In this document: one piece after another, positions 10,334-19,531 of the stretch
How positions within the stretch are numbered: the stretch's first letter is position 1
How the letters are laid out: every line of letters starts with the position of its first letter
From: Eximiradius proteiniborus
Lineage (GTDB): Bacteria > Bacteroidota > Ignavibacteria > Kapaibacteriales > UBA2268
Assembly (NCBI GenBank): GCA_937936035.1
Contig: CALGXJ010000005.1
Coordinates: 1-37,387 of the forward strand
Length of the DNA: 37,387 bases
Reading direction: 5' to 3'
Notes under the pieces: model-generated
The model's database searches: none
Seen by the model: only the letters and a program-made list of their open reading frames with translations
What the model was told of the DNA's origin: nothing
Made by a program: the position numbers and the translations under genes

Positions 10334-11137
10334 ATGGAAGCGAAAGTTGCAAATGTTCCAATTGATGAAATACCACTTCCGTGTCCGTATGGCGCGGCGG
10401 AACTTAAAGCGTTTATCCGTCGCTATACGATTCGCGGATTGTTGGTATCTATAGCTCTGCTTGCAATATTCTTGATTACTTTCTTTATTTTCCAGAAAAT
10501 CGAAGAGCAAAGAAACAAAGCTCCGAAGCTGGCACCGATGGTGAGGCTCAACCTTGAGAACTTGCCACCTCCGACGGACGAGACATCTATGGATGCTCCT
10601 CCTCCACCGACACAAACTATGCTGAATACCGGTCCGGCTGCTCGTGCGGGAACGCCTGTGCCTGTGCCTGATGCTCAAATCTCTCCGGATTTGAAAGACT
10701 TCGCAACGGTTAAGGATATTGCTCGTGCTTCTGCTGCTGGTGGTGATGGTGTGGATATGGGAGGTTTTGCCGCTAATATTGATTTCGATGCTTCGAAAAC
10801 TCCTGTGAAAGTGGAAATTAAAGAAAAAGAACCAGAACCGGACGAATTTATTGCAGTCGAAAAAGAACCCGGTGTGGATTTAGCGAAACTTCAATCGCTT
10901 GTTACTTATCCTGAGTTGGCTCGCCGTGCAGGCGTCGAGGGAACAGTCATTGTTCGCGTGCTTGTTTCGAAAGATGGTACAGTAAGCCGTATGCTTATTG
11001 AATACTCGGACAATAAGCTGCTCGATCAGGCTGCCGAAGAGGCTATCCGCAAATACGGACGCTTTACACCTGCTATTCAGAACGGTCAGCCAATTGCCTG
11101 CTGGGTATCTATTCCGATCAGATTCAAATTGAGATAG
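10334..11137 (+). CDS. Energy transducer TonB
   Basis: N-terminal TM, proline-rich linker, C-terminal TonB domain YPELARRAGVEGTVIVRVLVSKDGTVSRMLIEYSDNKLLDQAAEEAIRKYGRFTPAIQNGQPIACWVSIPIRFKL. Confidence 0.94.
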   Translation: MEAKVANVPIDEIPLPCPYGAAELKAFIRRYTIRGLLVSIALLAIFLITFFIFQKIEEQRNKAPKLAPMVRLNLENLPPPTDETSMDAPPPPTQTMLNTGPAARAGTPVPVPDAQISPDLKDFATVKDIARASAAGGDGVDMGGFAANIDFDASKTPVKVEIKEKEPEPDEFIAVEKEPGVDLAKLQSLVTYPELARRAGVEGTVIVRVLVSKDGTVSRMLIEYSDNKLLDQAAEEAIRKYGRFTPAIQNGQPIACWVSIPIRFKLR

Positions 11138-11158
11138 TAACTCACTGCATACATACTT

Positions 11159-11193
11159 AAAAAAGTTGTCTGAATAGTCAGGCAACTTTTTTT
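11159..11193 (+). terminator. Intrinsic terminator of the TonB cluster
   Basis: GTTGTCTGA-atag-TCAGGCAAC (one wobble pair) flanked by an A-run and a T-run. Confidence 0.85.
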
Positions 11194-11194
11194 A

Positions 11195-11225
11195 TAAAAA
11201 AATGGGACACAGTAATTGTGTCCCA
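11195..11225 (-). terminator. Intrinsic terminator of etfBA
   Basis: TGGGACAC-agtaatt-GTGTCCCA; the + strand A-run at 11195-11201 reads as a T-tract on the minus strand. Confidence 0.85.
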
Positions 11226-11250
11226 TAATTGTATATAGGAAAGCGACAGA

Positions 11251-12213
11251 TTACATTTTAGCTTTTTGGATTTTTTCGGTCAATTTGGGTAAAATATCGA
11301 ACATATCACCGACAAGACCGTAATCGCAATTTTTGAAGATAGGTGCGTCCTTGTCCTTGTTGATGGCTAAAATGTATTTCGAAGCGTTCATACCGGCAAG
11401 GTGCTGGATTGCACCGGAAATACCACAAGCAACATACAAGGTAGGGGAAACAGTTTTACCGGTTTGCCCGACCTGCTCGCTGTGAGGACGCCAGCCGGCA
11501 TCAACAACGGCGCGCGATGCGCCTACTGCACCGCCAAGAGCTTTTGCCAGATTTTCTATCAGGTGGTAATTTTCCGGACCTTTAATGCCGCGACCGCCGG
11601 AAACAACGATATCAGATTCGAGAACGTCCAATTTACCTTCGTTTTTAGCAATATTTGTAACTTTTGCAGACAAATCGGCATCGCTGAGCTCGAAGGATTT
11701 TTCTTTAATTTCAATATTGGTTTTGTTTTCGGATGCAACGAAAACATTCGGACGAAGCGAGAACACGGCAATAGGTGTATCGCACTTGGTTCTGACAACT
11801 GCTTTGCCGGCATAAACAGGTTTTTTGGCAATTATATTGTCGCCGTCAGCGGCGAGCTCTATGCAATCAGCAATATAGCCGGCACCTAATTTAACGGCAA
11901 CGCGTGGAGCAACCTCCAGACCAGTGGAATTTGCTGGGAAAATGATACAGTCGGCGGCGATTTCTTTAGCAACATCGGCAACGATTTTTGCAACGGCAGT
12001 GGAAGAATGAAGTTGAATTTTTGGAGCAGAAGCGAGAATAACTTCCGAAACACCATATTTTGATGCTTGTTCGGCAATTTCTTTGTTTGAGTTGATCAAA
12101 ATACCGGTAATTTTAGCACCGTTGGCAATTTTGCAAGCTGCAGTGGCGATTTCTGTGGAAACGCGTTTTAAATTATTGTTTGCAACTTCGAGATATACTA
12201 ATATATTTTTCAT
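11251..12213 (-). CDS. etfA: Electron transfer flavoprotein subunit alpha
   Basis: [73 protein letters not shown]. Confidence 0.97.
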   Translation of the reverse strand: MKNILVYLEVANNNLKRVSTEIATAACKIANGAKITGILINSNKEIAEQASKYGVSEVILASAPKIQLHSSTAVAKIVADVAKEIAADCIIFPANSTGLEVAPRVAVKLGAGYIADCIELAADGDNIIAKKPVYAGKAVVRTKCDTPIAVFSLRPNVFVASENKTNIEIKEKSFELSDADLSAKVTNIAKNEGKLDVLESDIVVSGGRGIKGPENYHLIENLAKALGGAVGASRAVVDAGWRPHSEQVGQTGKTVSPTLYVACGISGAIQHLAGMNASKYILAINKDKDAPIFKNCDYGLVGDMFDILPKLTEKIQKAKM

Positions 12214-12224
12214 TTACTTCCTCC

Positions 12225-12971
12225 TTAGATAACTTTTGCTTCTTCTTTCAAAAGGCGAACAATTTCATCGATGTTTGCGTCGGTAGCTTCGAGCACTTTT
12301 GCGGCACGGGCTTTTGATGGGATTTCCATACCGATAATGGATGTGCGCGGAGCAGTTTTTTCGGCATCGCGTGCATCGATTGGCTTGGATTTAGCTTTCA
12401 TAATGTCGGGAAGTTTCGGATAGCGAGGGTCGTTAAGTCCCTTTTGAGCGGAAATTATGCAAGGCAGCGAGCACGAAACAGTTTCCTTGCCACCTTCGAC
12501 GTCGCGTTCGGCTTGCACCTGATTGTTTTCGATTTTGAGGGCAGAAACAACAGAAACCGAAGGCATACCGAGCATTTCAGCAAGCATCGAAGGCAATTGG
12601 AAAGAGTCGAAATCTATGCTTTGACGACCTAATAAAATTAAATCGGGATTAATTTCTTTTGCAACTTTTGCGATATTATAAGCTACATAGTAGGAGTCGG
12701 CTGGTTCGTCGCCTTTGAGAAGGATGGCTTTATCGACGCCCATAGCTAAAGCAGTGCGAAGAACGTCAGTAGCTGCATCGGTTCCTACTGTAATAGCAGT
12801 AACTGTACCACCATTTTTTTCACGCAAACGCAAACCTTCTTCCAGAGCGAATTCATCGTAAGGATTTACTATATACTTTACTCCGTTTTTGTCGATGGAT
12901 TTGCCGTCGCCGCCGACAATAATCCTTGTGGCTGTATCCGGAACACGTGAGACACATACCAGAATGTTCAT
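12225..12971 (-). CDS. etfB: Electron transfer flavoprotein subunit beta
   Basis: MNILVCVSRVPDTAT...YIVNPYDEFALEEGLRL...LILLGRQSIDFDSFQLPSMLAEMLGMP. Confidence 0.97.
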   Translation of the reverse strand: MNILVCVSRVPDTATRIIVGGDGKSIDKNGVKYIVNPYDEFALEEGLRLREKNGGTVTAITVGTDAATDVLRTALAMGVDKAILLKGDEPADSYYVAYNIAKVAKEINPDLILLGRQSIDFDSFQLPSMLAEMLGMPSVSVVSALKIENNQVQAERDVEGGKETVSCSLPCIISAQKGLNDPRYPKLPDIMKAKSKPIDARDAEKTAPRTSIIGMEIPSKARAAKVLEATDANIDEIVRLLKEEAKVI

Positions 12972-13279
12972 TCTTTCTCCTTTAATTTGTTGAAAACAAT
13001 ATATCTTACAAATATAATTGATTTTTTGCTTTTTTAGAAAAGATTTTTGCTAATAGCAGAAAATGATTTGCGTATGGTGTAAGGAGTAAATAGAACTGTT
13101 AATAAAATATTTAGCAAAAAAGTAACCGAAGCAATTAAATTAAGATTAATAAATTGCTTTATGAAATTTGAAAAGTAGACGACTAGCGCAATAATCATTA
13201 TATAAGCACGACATAAACTACAAATTCACAGAGGTGAGATTATTACAGGAGCAAAAAATAAAAATTCAGTAAAAATTAC

Positions 13280-13312
13280 ACTTGTTTTTGTAAAAATATC
13301 TTATTAATTTTG
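13280..13312 (+). promoter_or_regulatory. Bacteroidota-type promoter for tRNA-Pro
   Basis: ACTTG (13280-13284), 20-bp spacer, TAATTTTG (13305-13312), 11 bp before the tRNA. Confidence 0.7.
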
Positions 13313-13323
13313 TATTCCTTTTT

Positions 13324-13398
13324 CGGGGTATAGCGCAGTCCGGCTAGCGCACCTGGTTTGGGACCAGGGGGTCGGGGGTTCAAATCCCTCTACCCCGA
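13324..13398 (+). tRNA. tRNA-Pro (anticodon TGG)
   Basis: Acceptor CGGGGTA/TACCCCG, anticodon arm CCTGG-TTTGGGA-CCAGG, T-arm GGGGG-TTCAAAT-CCCTC; CCA not encoded. Confidence 0.95.
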
Positions 13399-13430
13399 CA
13401 AAGACCACAAATACACATCACGGAAATTCA

Positions 13431-14198
13431 ATGAACGAAAATAAACCTAAAAAAAACACTCGCAAGATAAGTTCGAGCGAAAGTGAGTTGGTCAGACTTA
13501 ATAAATTTATAGCAGACTCTGGCTATTGCAGTCGTCGCAAGGCTGATGAACTCATTTCGTCCGGTGTGGTCAAAGTAAACGGTGCCGTAGTAACCGAACT
13601 TGGGGCAAAGGTGTATCCGTCTGATTTGGTTACCATAAAAGGCGACCCAGTAAGCATCAAAGAGCATAATATTTACATTGTGCTGAACAAGCCGAAAGAT
13701 GTAATAACAACCACTTCGGACGAAAAGAGTCGCAAAACTGTTCTCGATATTGTCCGAAAACAAACTCGGATTTTTCCGGTTGGGCGACTGGATCGAAACA
13801 CTACGGGAGTTCTGCTGCTTACAAACGACGGTGAGCTTGCCCACAGGCTTACTCATCCAAGCTACGAAATACCACGCGAATATGCTGTGAAGTTGGACAA
13901 AGCTCTGAAACCAGCAGACGCGGAAAAAATCGCCGATGGGCTTGAAATTGATGGCGAAAAAATGGCTTCCTGCAATATTATCATCAGTCAGCAAGACCGA
14001 ACGAAAGTATTCATAACTCTCACAGAAGGGAAAAACCACGAGGTTAGAAGAATATTTGAGTATGTTGGCTACGAAGTGAAGCAATTAGACAGAAAATCTT
14101 ACGCTGGCATCACATACAAAGGGCTCGAAAAAGGTCGCTACCGTCATCTCAATCGCAAAGAAGTGCTTTACCTGAAAAAACTTGTTGGAATTATTTAA
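13431..14198 (+). CDS. rRNA pseudouridine synthase, RsuA/RluB family
   Basis: S4 domain RLNKFIADSGYCSRRKADELI, catalytic VGRLDRNTTGVLLLTNDGELAHRLTHPSY. Confidence 0.95.
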   Translation: MNENKPKKNTRKISSSESELVRLNKFIADSGYCSRRKADELISSGVVKVNGAVVTELGAKVYPSDLVTIKGDPVSIKEHNIYIVLNKPKDVITTTSDEKSRKTVLDIVRKQTRIFPVGRLDRNTTGVLLLTNDGELAHRLTHPSYEIPREYAVKLDKALKPADAEKIADGLEIDGEKMASCNIIISQQDRTKVFITLTEGKNHEVRRIFEYVGYEVKQLDRKSYAGITYKGLEKGRYRHLNRKEVLYLKKLVGII

Positions 14199-14246
14199 CT
14201 TTTCATTTATTTTATATAAATTGATTGGAAATATTTGGTGCAAATT

Positions 14247-14720
14247 ATGAAATATATGATTTATACTATATTGTTGTTCTTATTTCTTGGTGTTCAGGCA
14301 TATTCACAGGACGAAAGCCTGCCGAAATCATCAACAACAGTTAAATACTACGAGCCAAACGTTCCCAAAGAGCTCCATACAAAGATTTCTGACTTTTTCA
14401 AACTGATAATTCAGGCTCGCTACGAAGATGCTTACCGGCAATTGCTTCAAGGCAGTCCGCTTATGCGAAAAGAAAAAGAAATCAATAGATTGATTGAGCA
14501 GACAGAGAAAGCAACTCAGATTTACGGAGCTATGCGTGGTTTCGAGGCGGTCGATAGCGAGGTTGCTTCGAACTCTATGATAAAATGCCGTTATTTAGGA
14601 TTGCACACTCTATACCCGATGAGGTGGATTTTCTCTTTCTACAATTCACCGGAAAACGGTTGGGTTGTAATAAACATTAAATTTGACGACCAGAGTGATT
14701 TTTATTTCAGAAAAGATTAG
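14247..14720 (+). CDS. Hypothetical secreted protein
   Basis: Signal peptide MKYMIYTILLFLFLGVQAYSQ; ORF track starts at 14235 (TTG) but ATG at 14247 fits the signal peptide. Confidence 0.7.
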   Translation: MKYMIYTILLFLFLGVQAYSQDESLPKSSTTVKYYEPNVPKELHTKISDFFKLIIQARYEDAYRQLLQGSPLMRKEKEINRLIEQTEKATQIYGAMRGFEAVDSEVASNSMIKCRYLGLHTLYPMRWIFSFYNSPENGWVVINIKFDDQSDFYFRKD

Positions 14721-15469
14721 CTGTTGGCGAGGATTTTTTCTACTTCCTGAAGTTGCTCGACAGTATTTACACCTTGAATTTCCTCGAACGAAGCACAATT
14801 GCAGGCAACAACTTTTCTTCCTTGTTGCTTGATTATTTCAATAATGTCAGTTAGATAGTATTCCTTTTGAGCATTGTTTTGCTTTATGTTATCGAGAGCA
14901 GGAAAAAGCAATCCTGTATTGAGAAAATAAATTCCGCTGTTGATTTCATTTATAGCTTTTTCCTGAGCAGAAGCGTCTTTTTCTTCTTTGATACGGATAA
15001 ATTCACCGTCGGTGGAGCGAACTATTCGTCCGTAGCCAGCTGGATTTGGGGCAATTGCCGAAAGGACAGACAAATCCGCGCATGCGGCGTGGTGCTCGGC
15101 GATGAATTTGTGCAATGTTTCGGGTTTGATAACGGGGGCGTCGCCGGCAAGGATAAGCACATCGGTATGCGCACCGATGAATGGTTCAACTTGCTTAACA
15201 GCGTGTCCCGTGCCCAATTGCTCGTCCTGATGGACAAATTTTATTGTATCGGGATGATTGCGATATTGCTGAGAAACGTAATCAATTACAAGTTCTTTTT
15301 TGTAGCCGACTATTAAATAAACTTGCTCTGGATGAAGTTTCAGAGCCGTATCCAAGACATAAGCAATAAGCGGTTTTTGGTTTGCATGTGCTAAAACTTT
15401 TGGGGTGTCGGGGTTGTTCATTCGGGTGCCTTTGCCGGCAGCAAGTATAATAACAGACAAATTCGTCAT
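14717..15469 (-). CDS. NTP transferase domain protein (GlmU N-terminal-like, no acetyltransferase domain)
   Basis: LSVIILAAGKGTRMNNPDTPKVL...HQDEQLGTGHAVKQVEPF...ILAGDAPVIKPETL...INEINSGIYFLNT; 250 aa only. Confidence 0.9.
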   Translation of the reverse strand: MTNLSVIILAAGKGTRMNNPDTPKVLAHANQKPLIAYVLDTALKLHPEQVYLIVGYKKELVIDYVSQQYRNHPDTIKFVHQDEQLGTGHAVKQVEPFIGAHTDVLILAGDAPVIKPETLHKFIAEHHAACADLSVLSAIAPNPAGYGRIVRSTDGEFIRIKEEKDASAQEKAINEINSGIYFLNTGLLFPALDNIKQNNAQKEYYLTDIIEIIKQQGRKVVACNCASFEEIQGVNTVEQLQEVEKILANS

Positions 15470-15841
15470 CTACATAATACCCGGGTTAGTAACACTTTTG
15501 ATTTTATTATCTTCATCGACAAGCACAACAGTTGGCTTGTGGTTTGGAATTTCCTCGTTGGTCAGATGGCAGTAGCTTATGATGATGATAAGGTCGCCAA
15601 CCTGACCTTTGCGTGCAGCCGCACCGTTCAGGCAAATTGTGCCGCTGCCAGATTCGCCGGGTATCACATATGTTTCGAAGCGTTCGCCGTTGTTGATATT
15701 GACAACGGAGACTTTTTCGAATAGAGCAATATCGGCTGCTTTCAGAAGTTCGGTATCCACTGTTAGGCTACCTTCGTAGTGAAGTTCAGCCTGAGTGATT
15801 TTTGCCCTGTGTATCTTTGATTTTAAGAATATTCTTTCCAT
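15470..15841 (-). CDS. panD: Aspartate 1-decarboxylase precursor
   Basis: [29 protein letters not shown] (G-S self-cleavage site), [39 protein letters not shown]. Confidence 0.97.
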   Translation of the reverse strand: MERIFLKSKIHRAKITQAELHYEGSLTVDTELLKAADIALFEKVSVVNINNGERFETYVIPGESGSGTICLNGAAARKGQVGDLIIIISYCHLTNEEIPNHKPTVVLVDEDNKIKSVTNPGIM

Positions 15842-16048
15842 TTTTTCAACCAAAAAAAATCAGAATACAAAATTAATAAATTTTTAGTTAATTTAATAAC
15901 TTGTATTATTAACTATTTACTGTGATCTTTATTTTAATCAGAGAAATCCCCGACGATTTGAATTAGTTTGAAAAATACTGTAACTATTCGGAAAATCAAT
16001 GTGTAATTATATTGAATTCAATGTTTAATAATGATTGTATTTAATTTT

Positions 16049-17803
16049 ATGAAAAATTATTTTATCAAGCTAACACTGATATTAACTCTTTTCGCAATTC
16101 AGCTTCAGGCAAAACCAATCGCAATAAACACTGCAAATCAGGTAGCAGAAAACTTCTTCTTACGGGCAGAGCTTGCAACACAATCTACTGGACAAATACA
16201 TTTGGTATATGTTGCAAATGACGAGGCGTCAGCGACCAAAGATGTGGCAGTAGAACCGTATTATTATGTTTATTCATCGAAAAATAATTCATTTGTAATT
16301 GTTTCGGGCGATGATGCAACATTTCCGGTGTTGGGGTTCTCGTTAGATTCAGAGTTTGATCCAAATTTTATTCCACCAAATGTAGAGTATTGGCTGAATT
16401 ATTATAAAGAGCAAATAAGATATGCACGCGAAAATAACATACAGAGGACAGCTTCGACTGCGAAAGAATGGGCAAAGGTGCTATCCGGTGGTTACGACTT
16501 TGTAACAGTTACACCGGAGGCAGTTTCTCCGCTTACAAGAACAAAATGGAATCAGGCTCCGTTTTATAATGATTTTTGTCCATACGACGACAGCCGTCAA
16601 GCCCGTACAGTGGCAGGTTGCGTAGCAATTGCGATGGCACAGGTAATGAAATACTGGGATTATCCTACACTGGGAAGAGGCTCGCATTCATACAATCACT
16701 ACAAGCTGGGGACAATTTCGGCAAGCTTCGATGAAATGGAAATTAACTGGAAGCCGTTTCCAAATCAGGTTTACTCGAAAAACGAAGAGCTGGCTTACGC
16801 AATATTTTTGATTGGAGTAAGTGTGGAAATGCGTTACGGTGTGGACGCAAGCGGTGCGTATGTGATTTCGAAATCATCGCCAAAAACGCATTGTTCGGAA
16901 TACGCAATGAAAACTTACTGGAAATACGACCCAAATTTAATTGTGGGAATTCGCAAAAGCGATACGACAGATGCTGAATGGACTAATATTATAAAGAGAG
17001 AACTTAATAGTGGCAGACCGGTTATTTATACCGGTGCAGGTCAGGAAGGCGGGCACGCGTGGGTGTGCGATGGCTATCGCGAGGATAATTATTTCTCGAT
17101 GAACTGGGGTTGGGGCGGTGCATATAATGGCTATTATCTGCTTTCTGCATTAGGTCCCGGGACAGGCGGTATTGGAAGCGGTTCCGGCACATTCAATGAA
17201 AATCAGGAGATCTTGTACGGAATGCAACCAATCAAGGACAATAGTTCTATCATTACAATATCGGGGAACGCAAATTTCGACCAATCACCTGTCGGAGTGA
17301 AAGTTCAGAAGACGCTCTATGTGAATAATTTGGGGAGCAAGCCATTTACTGTTACATCTGCAACAGTGCCTCAGTCGTACGAACTTGCAACTCAACTGCC
17401 GGTAACTGTGGAAGCAGGCAGTTCAGCTGAATTGTTGATTAATTTCACACCAAGATATGCTACGAGCTATTCAGGGAATTTAGTTTTGACAACAAATGCT
17501 GATTTTGGCAACTATACAATAAACTTACGCGGAATAGGGATTGCTAATTCATCTGTTGTGGACGAAAGTATTAATTTGGATGTATATCCGAATCCGGCAA
17601 GCAATTATATTTATGTTAGTGCCGATGCGGATGTTTCGGGCATAGAGATAATTGATTTGCTTGGGAACAAACTAATTGGAATAGATGCGACGAAGCTCAA
17701 CAAAGCAGTTGATGTTTCGAATTTGCCTTCGGGTGTATATTCATTGAGAGTTGCAACAAACAAGGGCAGCATAAAAACTAAACAGATAATTATATACAGA
17801 TAA
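16049..17803 (+). CDS. Secreted C10-family (streptopain-like) cysteine peptidase with ASH-like repeat and T9SS sorting tail
   Basis: Active-site segments TVAGCVAIAMAQVMKYWDYP and GGHAWVCDGYREDNYFSMNWGWGG; C-terminal LDVYPNPASNYIYV...LPSGVYSLRVATNKGSIKTKQIIIYR. Confidence 0.93.
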   Translation: MKNYFIKLTLILTLFAIQLQAKPIAINTANQVAENFFLRAELATQSTGQIHLVYVANDEASATKDVAVEPYYYVYSSKNNSFVIVSGDDATFPVLGFSLDSEFDPNFIPPNVEYWLNYYKEQIRYARENNIQRTASTAKEWAKVLSGGYDFVTVTPEAVSPLTRTKWNQAPFYNDFCPYDDSRQARTVAGCVAIAMAQVMKYWDYPTLGRGSHSYNHYKLGTISASFDEMEINWKPFPNQVYSKNEELAYAIFLIGVSVEMRYGVDASGAYVISKSSPKTHCSEYAMKTYWKYDPNLIVGIRKSDTTDAEWTNIIKRELNSGRPVIYTGAGQEGGHAWVCDGYREDNYFSMNWGWGGAYNGYYLLSALGPGTGGIGSGSGTFNENQEILYGMQPIKDNSSIITISGNANFDQSPVGVKVQKTLYVNNLGSKPFTVTSATVPQSYELATQLPVTVEAGSSAELLINFTPRYATSYSGNLVLTTNADFGNYTINLRGIGIANSSVVDESINLDVYPNPASNYIYVSADADVSGIEIIDLLGNKLIGIDATKLNKAVDVSNLPSGVYSLRVATNKGSIKTKQIIIYR

Positions 17804-17910
17804 CAGACAAAAATAGGACAGTTATATTTAAAGAAGTCCATAAGCCGTGAGTTTCCATTTGACTTATGGCTTTTTGTTTTATCGTTAAATAATACTACTG
17901 AAAAAAAATA

Positions 17911-17942
17911 TTTGAAATATTAATGCGAATATATTAATTTTA
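17911..17942 (+). promoter_or_regulatory. Predicted promoter of the structured RNA
   Basis: TTTG (17911-17914), 20-bp spacer, TAATTTTa (17935-17942; 7 of 8 versus 'TAnnTTTG' with n free), 4 nt before the closing stem begins. Confidence 0.5.
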
Positions 17943-17946
17943 AAAC

Positions 17947-18123
17947 TATGAGGGCGACAACATTAATAGCGAATGCAAACATTACCTGCCGCGGAACAAT
18001 TCGCGGGGGTTCCTTCCTTTCTCTATGTCGCTTCAAAAGAGACCTTATGCTCACCATAAAGCTTTCCGCCGGAATACCCTTATAATTAAAGAACAACAGA
18101 AAAATAAGATTATTTCTTATTTT
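17947..18123 (+). ncRNA. Candidate unannotated structured sRNA with its own terminator
   Basis: Closing stem TATGAGGG (17947-17954)/CCCTTATA (18077-18084); CGACA (17955-17959)/TGTCG (18026-18030); hairpins AATG-caaa-CATT (17972-17983), CCGCG...CGCGG (17989-18006), TTATG...CATAA (18045-18059), TTCC-gcc-GGAA (18064-18074); then AAAATAAGA/TCTTATTTT (18101-18123) and a T-rich tail. Confidence 0.5.
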
Positions 18124-18127
18124 TTAT

Positions 18128-18135
18128 TATTTTTG
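18128..18135 (+). promoter_or_regulatory. Putative -7 box for lat
   Basis: TATTTTTG matches TAnnTTTG; no good -33 TTTG at the expected spacing. Confidence 0.35.
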
Positions 18136-18175
18136 CTTATATCACGTGTTCTTTAATATTCAGGAGTATTTTTAT

Positions 18176-19510
18176 ATGGAGTATTTTCCACAAATTTACG
18201 TTGAACCTACAAAGGCATTAGAAGAATTAAGAAACTATATTTTAGCGGATGGTTTTGATTTTATTCTTGATTTGGAAAAAAGCCGTGGCACACTGCTTCT
18301 GGAAGCTCGCACAGGCAAACCATTTATTGACTTTTTTACTTGCTTTGCGTCTATGCCGATTGGGATGAACCATCCAAAAATGATGGAGGAAGGCTTTATA
18401 AATTATATCGGCAGAATTGCTGTAAACAAAATCGCAAATTCAGATATTTACACAGATGCAATGGCAACCTTTGTGAAAACTTTGTTTGAATATGCAGTTC
18501 CGGATTATTTCAAATATTCGTTTTTTATCGAAGGCGGAGCTCTTGCGGTAACAAACGCATTGAAAGTTGCATTCGACTGGAAAGTGCAGAAAAATTTCCG
18601 AAAAGGTTACCAGCGGGAAGTTGGAACAAAGGTTCTTCATTTCAAGGAAGCATTCCACGGACGCGACGGATACACAATGTCGCTTACGAATACAGACCCG
18701 GTCAAGATAAAGTATTTTCCTAAGTTCGATTGGCCGAGAGTAACAAATCCAAAAATAACTTTTCCACTTAACGATGAAAATTTAGAAAAAGTAATAGCAT
18801 TGGAACGTCAGTCTATCGACGAAATAAAGAAGGCGTTCAAAGATAATCCGGATGATATAGCTGCAATTATTATAGAGCCGATCCAGGGCGAAGGCGGTGA
18901 TAATCACTTCCGTCCGGAATTCCTGCAGCAATTGCGTATGCTTGCCGACGAAAACGAAGCTTTGCTTATTTTCGACGAAGTGCAAACCGGAGTTGGGCTA
19001 ACCGGCACTATGTGGGCTCACGAGCAACTTGGAGCCAAACCCGATATTATGGCGTTCGGCAAAAAAATGCAGGTGTGCGGTATTGTAGTAACAGACAGAG
19101 TGGATGAAATCGATACGAACGTTTTCAAAGTGTCGAGCAGAATAAATTCAACCTGGGGTGGCAATCTTGTCGATATGGTTCGTGCCACACGCTACCTCGA
19201 AATAATTCGCGACGAAAAATTAGTTCAAAATGCTGCTGAACGCGGCTCAGAACTTTTTGATAAATTACAAGAATTGAAAAATGAGTTTCCTGAATATATA
19301 TCAAATGTCCGTCATCGTGGATTATTCGCTGCATTTGATTTCGACAATGCAGAGAACAGAACACGGTTTACTCGCAAGTGTTTCGACGAAGGCTTGATTA
19401 TTTTGCCGTGTGGCGAAAAATCTGTTCGGTTCAGACCGCCGCTGAACATAAAAAGCGAGCAAATAAAGGAAGGACTTGAAGTTATTCGCAAAGTAATGAA
19501 AGAATTATAG
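18176..19510 (+). CDS. lat: L-lysine 6-transaminase
   Basis: MEYFPQIYVEPTKALEELRNYILADGFDFILDLEKSRGT, FIEGGALAVTNALKVAFDWK, IIEPIQGEGGDNHFRPEFLQQLR, FDEVQTGVGLTGTMWAHEQLGAKPDIMAFGKKMQVCG. Confidence 0.95.
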   Translation: MEYFPQIYVEPTKALEELRNYILADGFDFILDLEKSRGTLLLEARTGKPFIDFFTCFASMPIGMNHPKMMEEGFINYIGRIAVNKIANSDIYTDAMATFVKTLFEYAVPDYFKYSFFIEGGALAVTNALKVAFDWKVQKNFRKGYQREVGTKVLHFKEAFHGRDGYTMSLTNTDPVKIKYFPKFDWPRVTNPKITFPLNDENLEKVIALERQSIDEIKKAFKDNPDDIAAIIIEPIQGEGGDNHFRPEFLQQLRMLADENEALLIFDEVQTGVGLTGTMWAHEQLGAKPDIMAFGKKMQVCGIVVTDRVDEIDTNVFKVSSRINSTWGGNLVDMVRATRYLEIIRDEKLVQNAAERGSELFDKLQELKNEFPEYISNVRHRGLFAAFDFDNAENRTRFTRKCFDEGLIILPCGEKSVRFRPPLNIKSEQIKEGLEVIRKVMKEL

Positions 19511-19531
19511 ATATTTAAGATTTTTTATTAC

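Noticed and set aside
11401-11889. 162-aa + strand ORF inside etfA
   Set aside because: Shadow ORF opposite a well-supported etfA.
13129-13159. AAGCAATT...AATTGCTT inverted repeat between etfB and tRNA-Pro as an ncRNA
   Set aside because: Short AT-rich arms with no promoter or terminator support.
13269-13279. GTAAAAATTAC as another copy of the switch operator
   Set aside because: Only the short GTAA-n3-TTAC core matches; about one chance match is expected in an AT-rich window this size.
13428-14084. 218-aa minus-strand ORF antisense to the pseudouridine synthase
   Set aside because: It mirrors a clear conserved gene; Cys/Phe/Tyr-rich shadow translation without recognisable domain.
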